Source of the DNA: Oxydemutator sp963693105
Lineage (GTDB): Bacteria > Pseudomonadota > Gammaproteobacteria > Poriferisulfidales > Oxydemutatoraceae
Reading direction: 5' to 3'
DNA: 64,000 nt
NCBI GenBank assembly: GCA_963693105.1
Contig: OY843752.1
Span: 1,488,001-1,552,000 of the forward strand
Below are positions 42,687 through 51,548 of this stretch, in pieces (position 1 is the first letter of the stretch; each line of letters opens with the position of its first letter). The translations under genes were made by a program, and so were the position numbers. The notes under the pieces were generated by a model, which worked only from the letters and a program-made list of their open reading frames with translations, made no database searches and was not told the DNA's origin.

Positions 42687-42706
42687 CCGCACAGTCCTCC
42701 GCGCGA

Positions 42707-44098
42707 TCACATTCGCACCCTGTCCGGCACCGGCTTGTCGCTGCCCAGGCGTTTGATCATCGGCAGCAGCAGATGGATTGCCAGATAGACCGCCGGAATC
42801 GTCCAGCCCGGCACGATCAGCGGCCATATCTCATCGTAGCCGCGCAGGTAATCGTAGAGCGTAATCAGGCCGACGACCGACACAAAACAACCGATGTAAA
42901 ACGTCGCCGTGCGCCTTTTGTTGTACACCCACAACACGAAGAAAAACAGGAAATACAACTCGCTGAAACGCACCGCCATCTCGGTGCGAACCGGGTTGAC
43001 GGCCAGCGTGCCGAGATAGCCGAGGTAGAAAAAAGCGATGACGAAAAACGCCAGATTCAACTTGTACAGAAAACTGCGGTAACGCACCGATTTGACCGGG
43101 TTGTGGTCTATCCACGGCAGGAAAAACAGGACCGCAATGGACGCCATCATCGCCAGCACGCCGTACCACGGGTCGGGAATGGCGCGCAGCACCGTGTAAA
43201 ACGGCGTGAAATACCACAGCGGCGAGATGTGTTCCGGCGTCAGCAGCGGGTTGGCTTCGATGAAATTGTTGTGTTCGAGGAAATAGCCCCCCATCTCCGG
43301 GATGTAAAAAACGACAATGGTGAACAACAGCAAAAAGACGACGGCGCCGACAATGTCCTTGACCGTGTAGTAGGGGTGGAAAGGAATGCCGTCGCGCGGG
43401 TTGCCGTCGCTGTTCTTGTTCTTTTTGATTTCGACGCCGTCGGGGTTGTTCGAGCCGACCTCGTGCAGCGCCATGATGTGAATAAACACCAGGCCGACCA
43501 GCACCAGCGGCAGCGCGATGACGTGAAATGCGAAAAAGCGGTTGAGCGTGGCGTCGGAAACCACGTAATCGCCGCGTATCCACACCGCCAGGTCGGGGCC
43601 GATATACGGAATCGCGCCGAACAGGTTGATGATGACCTGCGCGCCCCAGTAGGACATCTGCCCCCACGGCAGCAGATAGCCCATGAACGCCTCGGCCATC
43701 AGCGTCAGGTAGATGAACATGCCGACCAGCCACAGCAATTCGCGCGGCTTCTTGAAAGAGCCGTACATCAAGCCGCGAAACATGTGCAGGTAGATGATGA
43801 TGAAAAAGGCCGAGGCGCCCGTCGAGTGCATGTAGCGTATCAGCCAGCCCCATTCGACGTCGCGCATGATGTACTCGACCGACGCGAAAGCCAGCGCCGC
43901 GTCGGGCTTGTAATGCATGGTCAGGAAAATGCCGGTCAGGATTTGCATGACCAGCACCAGCAGCGCCAGCGAGCCGAAGAAATACCACAGGTTGAAATTC
44001 TTCGGCGCGTAGTATTTGGCGAGGTGGTCGTTCCACAGCCGGGTCAGCGGGAAACGCTCGTCTATCCAGCCAATCAGGCCGCCGGCCTTTTCCGTCAC
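42707..44098 (-). CDS. petB: PetB: cytochrome b of the bc1 complex
   Basis: A 463-residue full-length cytochrome b with eight helices. Paired histidines for hemes bL and bH occur in MHSTGASAFFIIIYLHMFRGL and in AFHVIALPLVLVGLVFIHIMALHE. The quinol site motif is seen as PEHISPLWYFTPFYTVLRA (a PEW-like element, here PLW). The start is GTG at 44098, overlapping the petA stop. Full fusion of the b and subunit IV parts is the proteobacterial type. Confidence 0.94.
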   Translation of the reverse strand: MTEKAGGLIGWIDERFPLTRLWNDHLAKYYAPKNFNLWYFFGSLALLVLVMQILTGIFLTMHYKPDAALAFASVEYIMRDVEWGWLIRYMHSTGASAFFIIIYLHMFRGLMYGSFKKPRELLWLVGMFIYLTLMAEAFMGYLLPWGQMSYWGAQVIINLFGAIPYIGPDLAVWIRGDYVVSDATLNRFFAFHVIALPLVLVGLVFIHIMALHEVGSNNPDGVEIKKNKNSDGNPRDGIPFHPYYTVKDIVGAVVFLLLFTIVVFYIPEMGGYFLEHNNFIEANPLLTPEHISPLWYFTPFYTVLRAIPDPWYGVLAMMASIAVLFFLPWIDHNPVKSVRYRSFLYKLNLAFFVIAFFYLGYLGTLAVNPVRTEMAVRFSELYFLFFFVLWVYNKRRTATFYIGCFVSVVGLITLYDYLRGYDEIWPLIVPGWTIPAVYLAIHLLLPMIKRLGSDKPVPDRVRM

Positions 44099-44694
44099 GC
44101 GTTCTCCTCCCCGGACTCGCCGACGACAATGCGGTCGGCGGAGACGAAACGGTATGGCGGCACTTCGAGATTCCTGGGCGCCGGCACGCTGTGATAAACG
44201 CGCCCGGCCAGGTCAAAGCGCGAGCCGTGGCAGGCGCAGAAAAACCCGCCCGGCCAGTGCGAGCCGAGATCTTCCGGCGCGATGTCCGGGCGAAAAGTCG
44301 GCGAGCAGCCGAGGTGTGTGCAAACCCCCACCAGCACCAGGTATTCGGGCTTGATCGAGCGGTGCGAATTTTTCGTGTATTCCGGCTGCTCGGAGAAATC
44401 CGAGACCGGGTCGCGCAGATGGGACTCGGAGGTGTCCAGCGATTCCAGCATCTCCGGCGTGCGGCGCACAATCCACACCGGCTTGCCGCGCCATTCCTCG
44501 CGTATCATTCCGCCGAGTTCTATCCTCGACAAGTCCACCTCGACCGGCGCGCCGGCGGCCTGCGCTCTGGCGCTCGGGCTCATCATCTTGATAAACGGCC
44601 ACGTTGACACCGCGCCGCCGATGCCGCCAATCAATCCGGCCAGCGTCCTGAGAAAACGCCGCCGTTTGGTATCCAATATGTTTTTGTCCGACAT
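44095..44694 (-). CDS. petA: PetA: Rieske iron-sulfur subunit
   Basis: A 199-residue protein with a Tat-like signal anchor (KRRRFLRTLAGLIGGIGGAVSTWPFI). The 2Fe-2S ligands are in CTHLGC near residue 125 and CHGS near 153. The hinge (SARAQAAGAPVEVDLS) precedes the head. It is first in petABC. The ATG at 44694 gives MSDKNILDTKRRRFL; an upstream in-frame ATG at 44730 is less likely. A Fur-box-like sequence lies 45-63 bases upstream. Confidence 0.94.
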   Translation of the reverse strand: MSDKNILDTKRRRFLRTLAGLIGGIGGAVSTWPFIKMMSPSARAQAAGAPVEVDLSRIELGGMIREEWRGKPVWIVRRTPEMLESLDTSESHLRDPVSDFSEQPEYTKNSHRSIKPEYLVLVGVCTHLGCSPTFRPDIAPEDLGSHWPGGFFCACHGSRFDLAGRVYHSVPAPRNLEVPPYRFVSADRIVVGESGEENA

Positions 44695-44738
44695 GCAGGC
44701 AACCCCGGAAATCATCCGGCTCCGGGGCATTGATAATC

Positions 44739-44757
44739 TCGTATGATAATCATTTTT
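44739..44757. promoter_or_regulatory. Possible Fur box before petA
   Basis: TCGTATGATAATCATTTTT agrees with the 19-base Fur consensus at 13 positions by hand count, centred on ATGATAATCATT. A second TGATAAT lies 7 bases to its left. A Fur site before iron-rich bc1 genes would be reasonable, but this is a single weak match. Confidence 0.35.
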
Positions 44758-44937
44758 CCGGCATTAGACAATCGTTTTCAGCGGTTTTTGTCCTGTACAG
44801 CATGGCCCGTCCATAAAAGCCGCCATCCGCAGGCGGCGCCATTGGAGATGAGGCGGGTGTACCGGGTTTCATTACGCTGCTTGCGGTCGCGGCCACGGAC
44901 CGGCGGAACCCGGGACAGGGATTGCTCCGGCTACCGG

Positions 44938-45381
44938 TCACACGCAACGAGAGAGATTGTGCCGATACGAAATGTCCAGTTGTTCAAGCACCTCCAGCCA
45001 TTTCCCGCCAAACTCGTACACTTTCTTTTGCTCTTGTTCGGCGATGCGCCGTTTCTCCTCCGCCGGCAGGTTTTGATAACCCCGGCGGCAGCCTGCAAAA
45101 CCATCGCCCGGAATTCCGGTGCTTTTGCTGACAACCAGGGACTGGATTCGGGGAACAGGCTCCCCGCGCACCTCGCAACGCTCCAGTCTTGCGCCGATGA
45201 CCGCGAGAGTCCTTCCTATGCGACCGGCGAAGTTGCTTCCCGTATGCGGTTTCGGGAAGGCGATGAGTCTCGCCAGGCCCATGTAGGTTATCGGTATCTC
45301 GGCAAACTCGTGCGACAAAACGCGCTCGACCAGAACGACCAGGGCGGCTTCGGCGCATTGTTCATCAACGGCCCCGGCCAT
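44938..45381 (-). CDS. Unknown 147-residue protein behind the his/Nif3 run
   Basis: I do not recognise the family. The start at 45381 has GGAGGG 7 bases upstream. The N-terminal half (ITYMGLARLIAFPKPHTG, then AGRIGRTLAVIGA) reads like a winged helix, and the middle has VPRIQSLVVSKSTGIPGDGF, a strand-loop motif that seems conserved in character. The end is strongly charged (PAEEKRRIAEQEQKKVYEFGGKW). It follows the Nif3-like gene by 19 bases on the same strand. The frame extends further upstream but that part is a shadow of the Nif3-like gene. Confidence 0.6.
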   Translation of the reverse strand: MAGAVDEQCAEAALVVLVERVLSHEFAEIPITYMGLARLIAFPKPHTGSNFAGRIGRTLAVIGARLERCEVRGEPVPRIQSLVVSKSTGIPGDGFAGCRRGYQNLPAEEKRRIAEQEQKKVYEFGGKWLEVLEQLDISYRHNLSRCV

Positions 45382-45400
45382 TTGGCAACCCTCCGGCGGC

Positions 45401-46159
45401 CTAAACCGGGTTGTCAATGTCGATGAAAACGTGCTCGACCGAAAACTCCCGCGCCAACCGCTCGCCCAGCGCCTGCACTCCGTAGCGTTCGGTCGCGTGG
45501 TGGCCTGCGGCGTAGTAATGCACGCCTTCCTCGCGCGCGATGTGCGTCGTTCTCTCCGAAACCTCGCCGCTGATGAATGCGTCGAGACCGAGACGCACCG
45601 CGTACTCAATGTCATCCTGCGCCGCTCCCGTGCACCAGCCGACGGTGCGTACGGTGTCGCCGCCGCCGGCCACCAGCAGCGGCTTCCTCGAAAGCGCCCG
45701 CTCGATGCGCCGCTGAAATTCCCCGGCGTCGCACGGCGATTCCAGCACCCCGTGCATCGCAATCGGCGCGCGGCGGTCCTGGTCGAGCACGCCCTCGACG
45801 CGCAGCCCCAGACGATGCGCCAGTTGCGCGTTGTTGCCGAGTTCGGGGTGCGCGTCCAGCGGCAGATGGTAGGCCAAAAGCCCCATGCCGCTTTCCAGCA
45901 GACGGCGCAGCCGCCGCGCCTTCATGCCCGTCAGCACCGGCGATTCGCCGCGCCAGAAATAGCCGTGGTGAACCAGCAACGCATCGGCATCGCGTTCCGC
46001 CGCGGCCTCGATCAAATCCAGGCACGCGGTCACGCCCGAAACCACGCGGCGCACCGGACGCGCGCCCTCCACCTGCAAGCCGTTCGGACAGTAATCCTCA
46101 AACCGCCCCGCTTCCAGGCAGCGGTCGGCGTAGTCCGCCATTTCAGCCAACGTCGTCAT
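45401..46159 (-). CDS. Nif3-like dinuclear metal centre protein (YbgI/DUF34)
   Basis: A 252-residue protein. LEAGRFEDYCPNGLQVEG near residue 15 and DALLVHHGYFWRG near 60 carry metal-binding histidines. YHLPLDAHPELGNNAQLA and the C-terminal GHHATERYGVQALGERLA complete the pattern of the family. GTP cyclohydrolase-like or metal-storage roles have been suggested for relatives; none is established here. The ATG overlaps the hisC stop (ATGA). Confidence 0.88.
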   Translation of the reverse strand: MTTLAEMADYADRCLEAGRFEDYCPNGLQVEGARPVRRVVSGVTACLDLIEAAAERDADALLVHHGYFWRGESPVLTGMKARRLRRLLESGMGLLAYHLPLDAHPELGNNAQLAHRLGLRVEGVLDQDRRAPIAMHGVLESPCDAGEFQRRIERALSRKPLLVAGGGDTVRTVGWCTGAAQDDIEYAVRLGLDAFISGEVSERTTHIAREEGVHYYAAGHHATERYGVQALGERLAREFSVEHVFIDIDNPV

Positions 46160-47229
46160 CCGCCGTCCGCGACCAGCCCGGCCAGCGCCTCGACGAAAGC
46201 GTCGTTCTCCGCGCGCGCGCCGACCGTCACCCGCAAACAATTGTCGAGCACGCCGTCGCCCGGAAAACACTTCACCAGAATCCCGCGCGCGCGCAACCCG
46301 TCAAAAACCCGCGCCGCCGGCGCCCGCACCAGTTCAATCAGCACAAAATTGGCCTCGCTCGGATACGCTGTCACGCCGTCCATCCCGCGCAACGCCGTGT
46401 ACAGCCGCTCCCTCTCGGCGCGAATCGCGGCGGCCTTGGCGTCGAAATAATCCAGATGCGAAACCATAAACTCGATACTCGCCTCGGTCAGCACATTGAC
46501 GTTGTACGGCAAACGCAATTTATCCAGTTCGGCGATGACATCGGCAGGCCCGGCCAGCATCCCGAAGCGCAACCCCGCCAGGCCGACCTTGGAAAAAGTC
46601 CTCGACACCAGCAGATTGCCATGACGTCCGAGCGCGGGCCAATACGAGTCGGAGGCAAACGCGGTATAGGCCTCGTCCATCAGCACGATGCCGGGCGCCG
46701 CGGCAATCACCGCATCCACGTCGTCGCGCCGCCACAGATTGCCGGTCGGATTGTTCGGATACGCCAGCCACACCAGCGCCGGCTGACGCCGCTCGATTTC
46801 CTCCAGCATCGCGCCGCGCCGCAGCGCGAAGCCCGGCGTCTCCAGCGCAACCCCGGCGAACTCCAGCCCGCAATTGCGCGCGATCACCGGATACATCGAA
46901 AAACCGGGGCTGGGCGACAACAGGCAGGCGCCGCGCCGGCGCGCCGCAAGCGCCACGATTTGCAGCAGCTCATCGGAGCCGTTGCCGAACATCAGGCCGC
47001 AGCCTTCGGGCAGCGCCGTCACCGCCGCCAGTTTTTCCCTCAGCGCGTCCTGCCTCGAAGGATAGCGGTTGACCTCGCAATCGCCCAGTTTCTCCAGCCA
47101 CCGCGCCTTCAGCCCGGCGTCCAGGCCGTACGGGCTTTCCATCGCATCGAGCTTGACCGCGCTGTCGCCCGGCGTCGGCGCGTAGGCATCGGCGGCGCGT
47201 ATTTCCGCGCGTATCCAGTCCACCGTCAT
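46156..47229 (-). CDS. hisC: HisC: histidinol-phosphate aminotransferase
   Basis: A 357-residue PLP enzyme of fold type I. The sequence LDAMESPYGL near residue 28, NGSDELLQIV near 82, YPNNPTGNLW near 155, and the PLP lysine in SRTFSKVGLAGLRFG near 212 are clear. It transaminates imidazole acetol phosphate in histidine synthesis. The ATG overlaps the hisD stop by one base. The longer frame to 47802 lies inside hisD. Confidence 0.93.
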   Translation of the reverse strand: MTVDWIRAEIRAADAYAPTPGDSAVKLDAMESPYGLDAGLKARWLEKLGDCEVNRYPSRQDALREKLAAVTALPEGCGLMFGNGSDELLQIVALAARRRGACLLSPSPGFSMYPVIARNCGLEFAGVALETPGFALRRGAMLEEIERRQPALVWLAYPNNPTGNLWRRDDVDAVIAAAPGIVLMDEAYTAFASDSYWPALGRHGNLLVSRTFSKVGLAGLRFGMLAGPADVIAELDKLRLPYNVNVLTEASIEFMVSHLDYFDAKAAAIRAERERLYTALRGMDGVTAYPSEANFVLIELVRAPAARVFDGLRARGILVKCFPGDGVLDNCLRVTVGARAENDAFVEALAGLVADGG

Positions 47230-48542
47230 CAGCGCGTCGGCGTCATGCGGCAGCGCGCCGACGCCTCGTGCGCGAACAACCCTTCGGCGCGCGCCAGGCA
47301 GCTCGCAATCCGCCCCAGTTGTTCGGCGCTGCGCGGCGGGCACCGCACCACACTCGTGCGCTTCTGAAAATCGTGCGCGCCGAGCGGCGAGAAAAAGCGC
47401 GCGCTGCCGCCGGTCGGCAGCACGTGGTTCGGCCCGGCGCAATAATCGCCGAGCACCTCGGAAGTATGGCGCCCCATAAAGACGGCGCCGGCGTTTTGTA
47501 TGCCGTCGAGCAAATCCTCGGGACATTCGACCGACAGTTCCAGATGCTCCGGCGCCAGCCGGTTGGCAATCGCGACCGCCTCGCCGAGATCGGCGACCTC
47601 GATCATCAGTCCGTAATCGCGCAGCGACGCGCGAATGATGTCCGCGCGCGGCATGTCGCCGATCCATTCGTTCATGCAGCGCGCCACCTCGTCCAGATAC
47701 TCCGCGCTGGTGCAAAGCAGCACCGCCCGCGCCTGCTCGTCGTGCTCGGCCTGCGCGAACAAGTCGCACGCAATCCACTGCGGCTCGGTGTGCCCGTCGC
47801 AAATCACCAGAATCTCGGACGGCCCGGCAATCAGGTCAATGCCGACCTGGCCGAAGACCTGCCGTTTCGCCTCGGCCACCCAGGCGTTGCCGGGGCCGAC
47901 AATTTTGCACACCGGCGCGACGGTGTCCGTGCCGTACGCCAGCGCCGCCACCGCGTGGGCGCCGCCAAGCGTGTACATCTCCGACACGCCCGCGATTTCC
48001 GCCGCCTTCATCACCGCCGCATCGAGCCGCCCGCCCGGCGCCGGCGCCATCATGACGATGCGCTCGACACCGGCCACCTGCGCCGGAATCGCGTTCATCA
48101 ACACGGACGACGGATACGCCGCCTTGCCGCCGGGCACATAAATCCCGACCGACTCCAGCGCCGTGACGCGCTGTCCCAGTTGCGCGCCGCTGTCGTCCTC
48201 GAATTGCCAGCCGTCGAGTTTCTGCCGTTCGGCGTAACGCCGTATTCTCTGCGCCGCCTCTTCCAGCGCCTGCGCGATGTCCGGCGGCGCCGAGGCTGCT
48301 TCGGCGGCCACGCGCTGCGGCGGCAGCCGCAGTTCGGCGGCCTCGCTCACTTCCAGCCCGTCGAGGCCGGCGGCGTATTCAATCAGCGCGGCGTCGCCGC
48401 GCTCGCGCACATCGTGGATGATTTCGCGCACACGCGCCTCGACGGAGGCGCCGACGTCGGCCCGGCGCGAGACGTACTCGCGCAGGCCTTTCTCAAAATC
48501 GCCGTCGCGGGTGCTCAGTCGGGGAATCGCAAGCGGCGGCAT
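47229..48542 (-). CDS. hisD: HisD: histidinol dehydrogenase
   Basis: A 437-residue zinc enzyme for the last two steps of histidine synthesis. Marks: ESVGIYVPGGKAAYPSSVLM near residue 125, GGAHAVAALAYGTDTVAPV, KIVGPGNAWVAEAKRQVFG, DLIAGPSEILVI, and AGAVFMGRHTSEVLGDYCAGPNHVLPT. It overlaps the DAHP synthase stop by one base (TGATG) and hisC at its own end. Confidence 0.95.
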   Translation of the reverse strand: MPPLAIPRLSTRDGDFEKGLREYVSRRADVGASVEARVREIIHDVRERGDAALIEYAAGLDGLEVSEAAELRLPPQRVAAEAASAPPDIAQALEEAAQRIRRYAERQKLDGWQFEDDSGAQLGQRVTALESVGIYVPGGKAAYPSSVLMNAIPAQVAGVERIVMMAPAPGGRLDAAVMKAAEIAGVSEMYTLGGAHAVAALAYGTDTVAPVCKIVGPGNAWVAEAKRQVFGQVGIDLIAGPSEILVICDGHTEPQWIACDLFAQAEHDEQARAVLLCTSAEYLDEVARCMNEWIGDMPRADIIRASLRDYGLMIEVADLGEAVAIANRLAPEHLELSVECPEDLLDGIQNAGAVFMGRHTSEVLGDYCAGPNHVLPTGGSARFFSPLGAHDFQKRTSVVRCPPRSAEQLGRIASCLARAEGLFAHEASARCRMTPTR

Positions 48543-49606
48543 CAGCGGCCCCGCGCGGCGCGGCCCGCCTCGACCGCCGACGCCAGTTCCGCAAGCAGCT
48601 CGACCGTGTCCTCCCAGCCGAGGCAGGCGTCGGTGATGCTCTGCCCGTACACCAGTTTCCCGCCCGGTTCGAGATCCTGGCGTCCCTCGACCAGATTGCT
48701 CTCGATCATCACGCCCATGATCCGGTCCTCGCCCGCGCGCAGCTGGTCGGCGACCGCCTTGCCGACTATCTTCTGCCGCCGGTGCTGCTTGAGGCTGTTG
48801 GCGTGGCTGAAATCCACCATGATCTTCGGCAATTGCCCGGCCTCGGTCAGTTTCCTGGCCGCTTCGTCCACGCTGCCGGCGTCGTAATTCGTCTGCTGGC
48901 CGCCGCGCATGATGATGTGGCAATCCTGGTTGCCGCCGGTCGAGAAGATCGCCGAGCGCCCCTGCTTGGTCACCGACAGAAAATGATGCGGGCGCGACGC
49001 CGAGCGCAGCGCGTCAATCGCGATCTGGATGTTGCCGCTGGTGCCGTTCTTGAAGCCGACCGGGCACGACAAGCCGGAGGCCAGCTCCCTGTGCGACTGG
49101 CTCTCGGTCGTGCGCGCGCCGATGGCGCCCCAGCTGATGAGGTCGGAAACGTACTGCGGACTGACCAGATCGAGATACTCGGTCGCCGCCGACACGCCTT
49201 CGCTGTTGAGGTCGAGCAGCAGGCGGCGCGCGGTCTTCAGGCCCTTGTTGATGTCGAAACTGTCGTCGAGGTCGGGATCGTTGATCAGCCCCTTCCAGCC
49301 CACCGTCGTGCGCGGCTTCTCGAAATAAACGCGCATGATAATGTGCAGCGCGTCTGAAAATTCGTCAATCTGCGGGCGCAATTTGCGCGCGTATTCCAGC
49401 GCCGAATCCACGTCGTGCACCGAGCACGGCCCGGCGATTACGACGAGGCGCCCGTCGCGCCCGTGCAGTATGTTCTGCACCGCCTCGCGCGAGCGATAGA
49501 CGCACTCCGACACCGGCTCGCCGATGGGCAGCTGCGCGACCAGTTCCTCGGGCGCAATCAACTCCCTGATTTCCCGGATTTTCAGATCATCGGTCTGGTA
49601 TTTCAT
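48542..49606 (-). CDS. aroG: DAHP synthase (AroF/AroG class I)
   Basis: A 354-residue enzyme joining phosphoenolpyruvate and erythrose 4-phosphate to start the shikimate pathway. Marks: VVIAGPCSVHDVDSALEYA near residue 55, RVYFEKPRTTVGWKGLINDP near 92, GARTTESQSHRELASGLSCPVGFKNGT near 165, and PKIMVDFSHANSLKQH near 265. Feedback specificity (Phe, Tyr or Trp) cannot be told. It lies between hisG and hisD, splitting the usual his order, and overlaps hisG (ATGA). Confidence 0.93.
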   Translation of the reverse strand: MKYQTDDLKIREIRELIAPEELVAQLPIGEPVSECVYRSREAVQNILHGRDGRLVVIAGPCSVHDVDSALEYARKLRPQIDEFSDALHIIMRVYFEKPRTTVGWKGLINDPDLDDSFDINKGLKTARRLLLDLNSEGVSAATEYLDLVSPQYVSDLISWGAIGARTTESQSHRELASGLSCPVGFKNGTSGNIQIAIDALRSASRPHHFLSVTKQGRSAIFSTGGNQDCHIIMRGGQQTNYDAGSVDEAARKLTEAGQLPKIMVDFSHANSLKQHRRQKIVGKAVADQLRAGEDRIMGVMIESNLVEGRQDLEPGGKLVYGQSITDACLGWEDTVELLAELASAVEAGRAARGR

Positions 49607-50253
49607 CGTTCGCTTTCCCGGCGCACCGCCACCGCCGCAAAGCGGTCGGCGACGGCGCGCATCGCCGCGCCTCTTATTCTCATGGAAGCCCTGTTCGCAA
49701 TCAAGCGCGCGCTGATGCCGGCAATCTCCTCGACCACGGCCAGGCCGTTGGTGCGCAGCGTCTCGCCCGTGTCCACCAGATCCACAATCAGGTCGGACAG
49801 GCCGAGAATCGGCCCCAGCTCCATCGAGCCGTAGAGTTTGACCACGTCCACCTGGCGCCCGTTTTGCGCGAAGTGGCAGCGCGTCGTCTCCACGTATTTC
49901 GTCGCCACGCGCGGGCGCCGCGGCAGCGCCTGCGGCGGCTCGCGGCCTGCGACGACCATGCGGCAGGCGGCGATGCCGAGATCGCACAATTCGTAGAACC
50001 CGCGTCCATTGTATTCCATCAGCACATCCTTGCCGACGATGCCGAAATCGGCGGCGCCGTACTCGACGAAGGTCGGCACGTCGGCGGCGCGGATAATGAC
50101 AATCTCGATGCCGTCGTCGCTCGCGCACGGCAGCACCAGGCGGCGCCCGCGCAACGGGTCGCCGTCCGGCGCGAGGCCGATGCGTTCGAGCAGCGGCAGC
50201 GCCTCTTGCAGCAAGCGCCCCTTGGCGACGGCGATTCTGAAACGCTCCGCCAC
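49603..50253 (-). CDS. hisG: HisG: ATP phosphoribosyltransferase, short form
   Basis: A 216-residue short-form HisG (no C-terminal regulatory domain). FRIAVAKGRLLQEALPLLERIG at the N-terminus, VEYGAADFGIVGKDVL, KYVETTRCHFAQNG and LIVDLVDTGETLRTNGL are diagnostic. Short forms need the regulatory partner HisZ, which is not in this window. It follows murA by 6 bases, the common order in beta- and gammaproteobacteria. Confidence 0.93.
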   Translation of the reverse strand: MAERFRIAVAKGRLLQEALPLLERIGLAPDGDPLRGRRLVLPCASDDGIEIVIIRAADVPTFVEYGAADFGIVGKDVLMEYNGRGFYELCDLGIAACRMVVAGREPPQALPRRPRVATKYVETTRCHFAQNGRQVDVVKLYGSMELGPILGLSDLIVDLVDTGETLRTNGLAVVEEIAGISARLIANRASMRIRGAAMRAVADRFAAVAVRRESER

Positions 50254-50259
50254 CGCGCC

Positions 50260-51522
50260 CTACGCCGACACGCGGTAGATGTTGGCGCCGAGTTGCGAGA
50301 GTTTCTCCTCGATGCACTCGTAGCCGCGGTCAATGTGGTAAATCCGGTCCACCACGGTCTCGCCCTCGGCGACGAGGCCGGCCAGAATCAGCGACGCCGA
50401 CGCCCGCAAATCGGTCGCCATCACCGGTGCGCCCGTCAGTTTCGGGCTGCCCGTGATGTACGCCGAATTGCCCCGCACCTCGATGTCCGCGCCCATGCGC
50501 TGCATTTCCTGAACGTGCATGAAGCGGTTCTCGAACACCGTCTCCGTGACCACGCCCGAACCCTCGGCGACGGCGTTGAGGCTGGTGAACTGCGCCTGCA
50601 TGTCGGTCGGGAAAGCCGGGTACGGCGCGGTCTCGATGCTGACGCTGCGCGGGCGGTTGCCGCGCATGTCAATCTCGATGCTGCCGTTGCCGGTGTTGAT
50701 GTGCGCGCCGGTGTCCTCCAGTTTGCACAAAATGGTGTCAATCAGCCCGGCGTGGGTGTTCTCCAGTTTGACCTTGCCGCCGGTCATCGCGGCGGCGGTC
50801 AGAAAGGTGCCGGTCTCAATGCGGTCGGGCAGCACGTCGAAACTGCAACCGTGCAGCCGCTCGCGCCCGTGCACGGTAATCGTGTCGCTGCCCTCGCCGC
50901 CGATGTCGGCCCCCATCTTCCGCAGGCAGCGCGCCAGATCCACGACTTCCGGCTCGCACGCGGCGTTGCGGATTGTGGTCTCGCCGCGCGCCAGCGTCGC
51001 CGCCATCAGCAGGTTCTCGGTGCCCGTCACCGTGCGATCCGGCAGTTCGATGTCGGCGCCCCGGATGTACGGCGCGCTGGCGATGATGTAGCCGTCGTCC
51101 ACCTCGATCTTCGCCCCCATCATGCGCAGACTGTCCAGGTGGATATTGACCGGCCTTGAACCGATGGCGCAACCGCCCGGCAGCGACACCCGGGCATAAC
51201 CGTAGCGCGCCAGCATCGGCCCCAGCACCAGCACCGAGGCGCGCATCGTCTTGACGACCTCGTACGGCGCGAAAAAGTTGTTGATGGTGGAGCTGTTGAC
51301 CTCGAGGTTCATGCGCTCGTCAATAACGACCGAAATCCCCATTTGCCGCAGCAGTTCGATGGTGGTGGTGACGTCGTTGAGGTGCGGCACGTTGCCGATG
51401 GTCATCAACTCGTCGGTCAGCAGCGTCGCCGCCAGCACCGGCAGCACCGCGTTCTTGGCGCCGGAGATGCGCACACAACCGGCGAGTGGATCGCGCCCGC
51501 CCTTGATATAGAGTTTTTCCAT
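50260..51522 (-). CDS. murA: MurA: UDP-GlcNAc enolpyruvyltransferase
   Basis: A 420-residue enzyme for the first committed step of peptidoglycan. The PEP-binding cysteine is in SLPGGCAIGSRPVNIHLD near residue 115. GAKNAVLPVLAATLL near 22 and AQFTSLNAVAEGSG near 307 confirm it. The ATG at 51522 is used; an upstream ATG at 51537 would add MPTAG. It sits behind mlaC, as in the E. coli mla-murA region. Confidence 0.95.
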   Translation of the reverse strand: MEKLYIKGGRDPLAGCVRISGAKNAVLPVLAATLLTDELMTIGNVPHLNDVTTTIELLRQMGISVVIDERMNLEVNSSTINNFFAPYEVVKTMRASVLVLGPMLARYGYARVSLPGGCAIGSRPVNIHLDSLRMMGAKIEVDDGYIIASAPYIRGADIELPDRTVTGTENLLMAATLARGETTIRNAACEPEVVDLARCLRKMGADIGGEGSDTITVHGRERLHGCSFDVLPDRIETGTFLTAAAMTGGKVKLENTHAGLIDTILCKLEDTGAHINTGNGSIEIDMRGNRPRSVSIETAPYPAFPTDMQAQFTSLNAVAEGSGVVTETVFENRFMHVQEMQRMGADIEVRGNSAYITGSPKLTGAPVMATDLRASASLILAGLVAEGETVVDRIYHIDRGYECIEEKLSQLGANIYRVSA

Positions 51523-51548
51523 GCCTGCCGTGGGCACGCCACGCTGCC

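Noticed and set aside
44743..45426. Plus-strand frame of 227 codons opposite the 147-residue unknown protein
   Set aside because: No ribosome site or domain, and the minus-strand frame has a good ribosome site and normal amino acid use.
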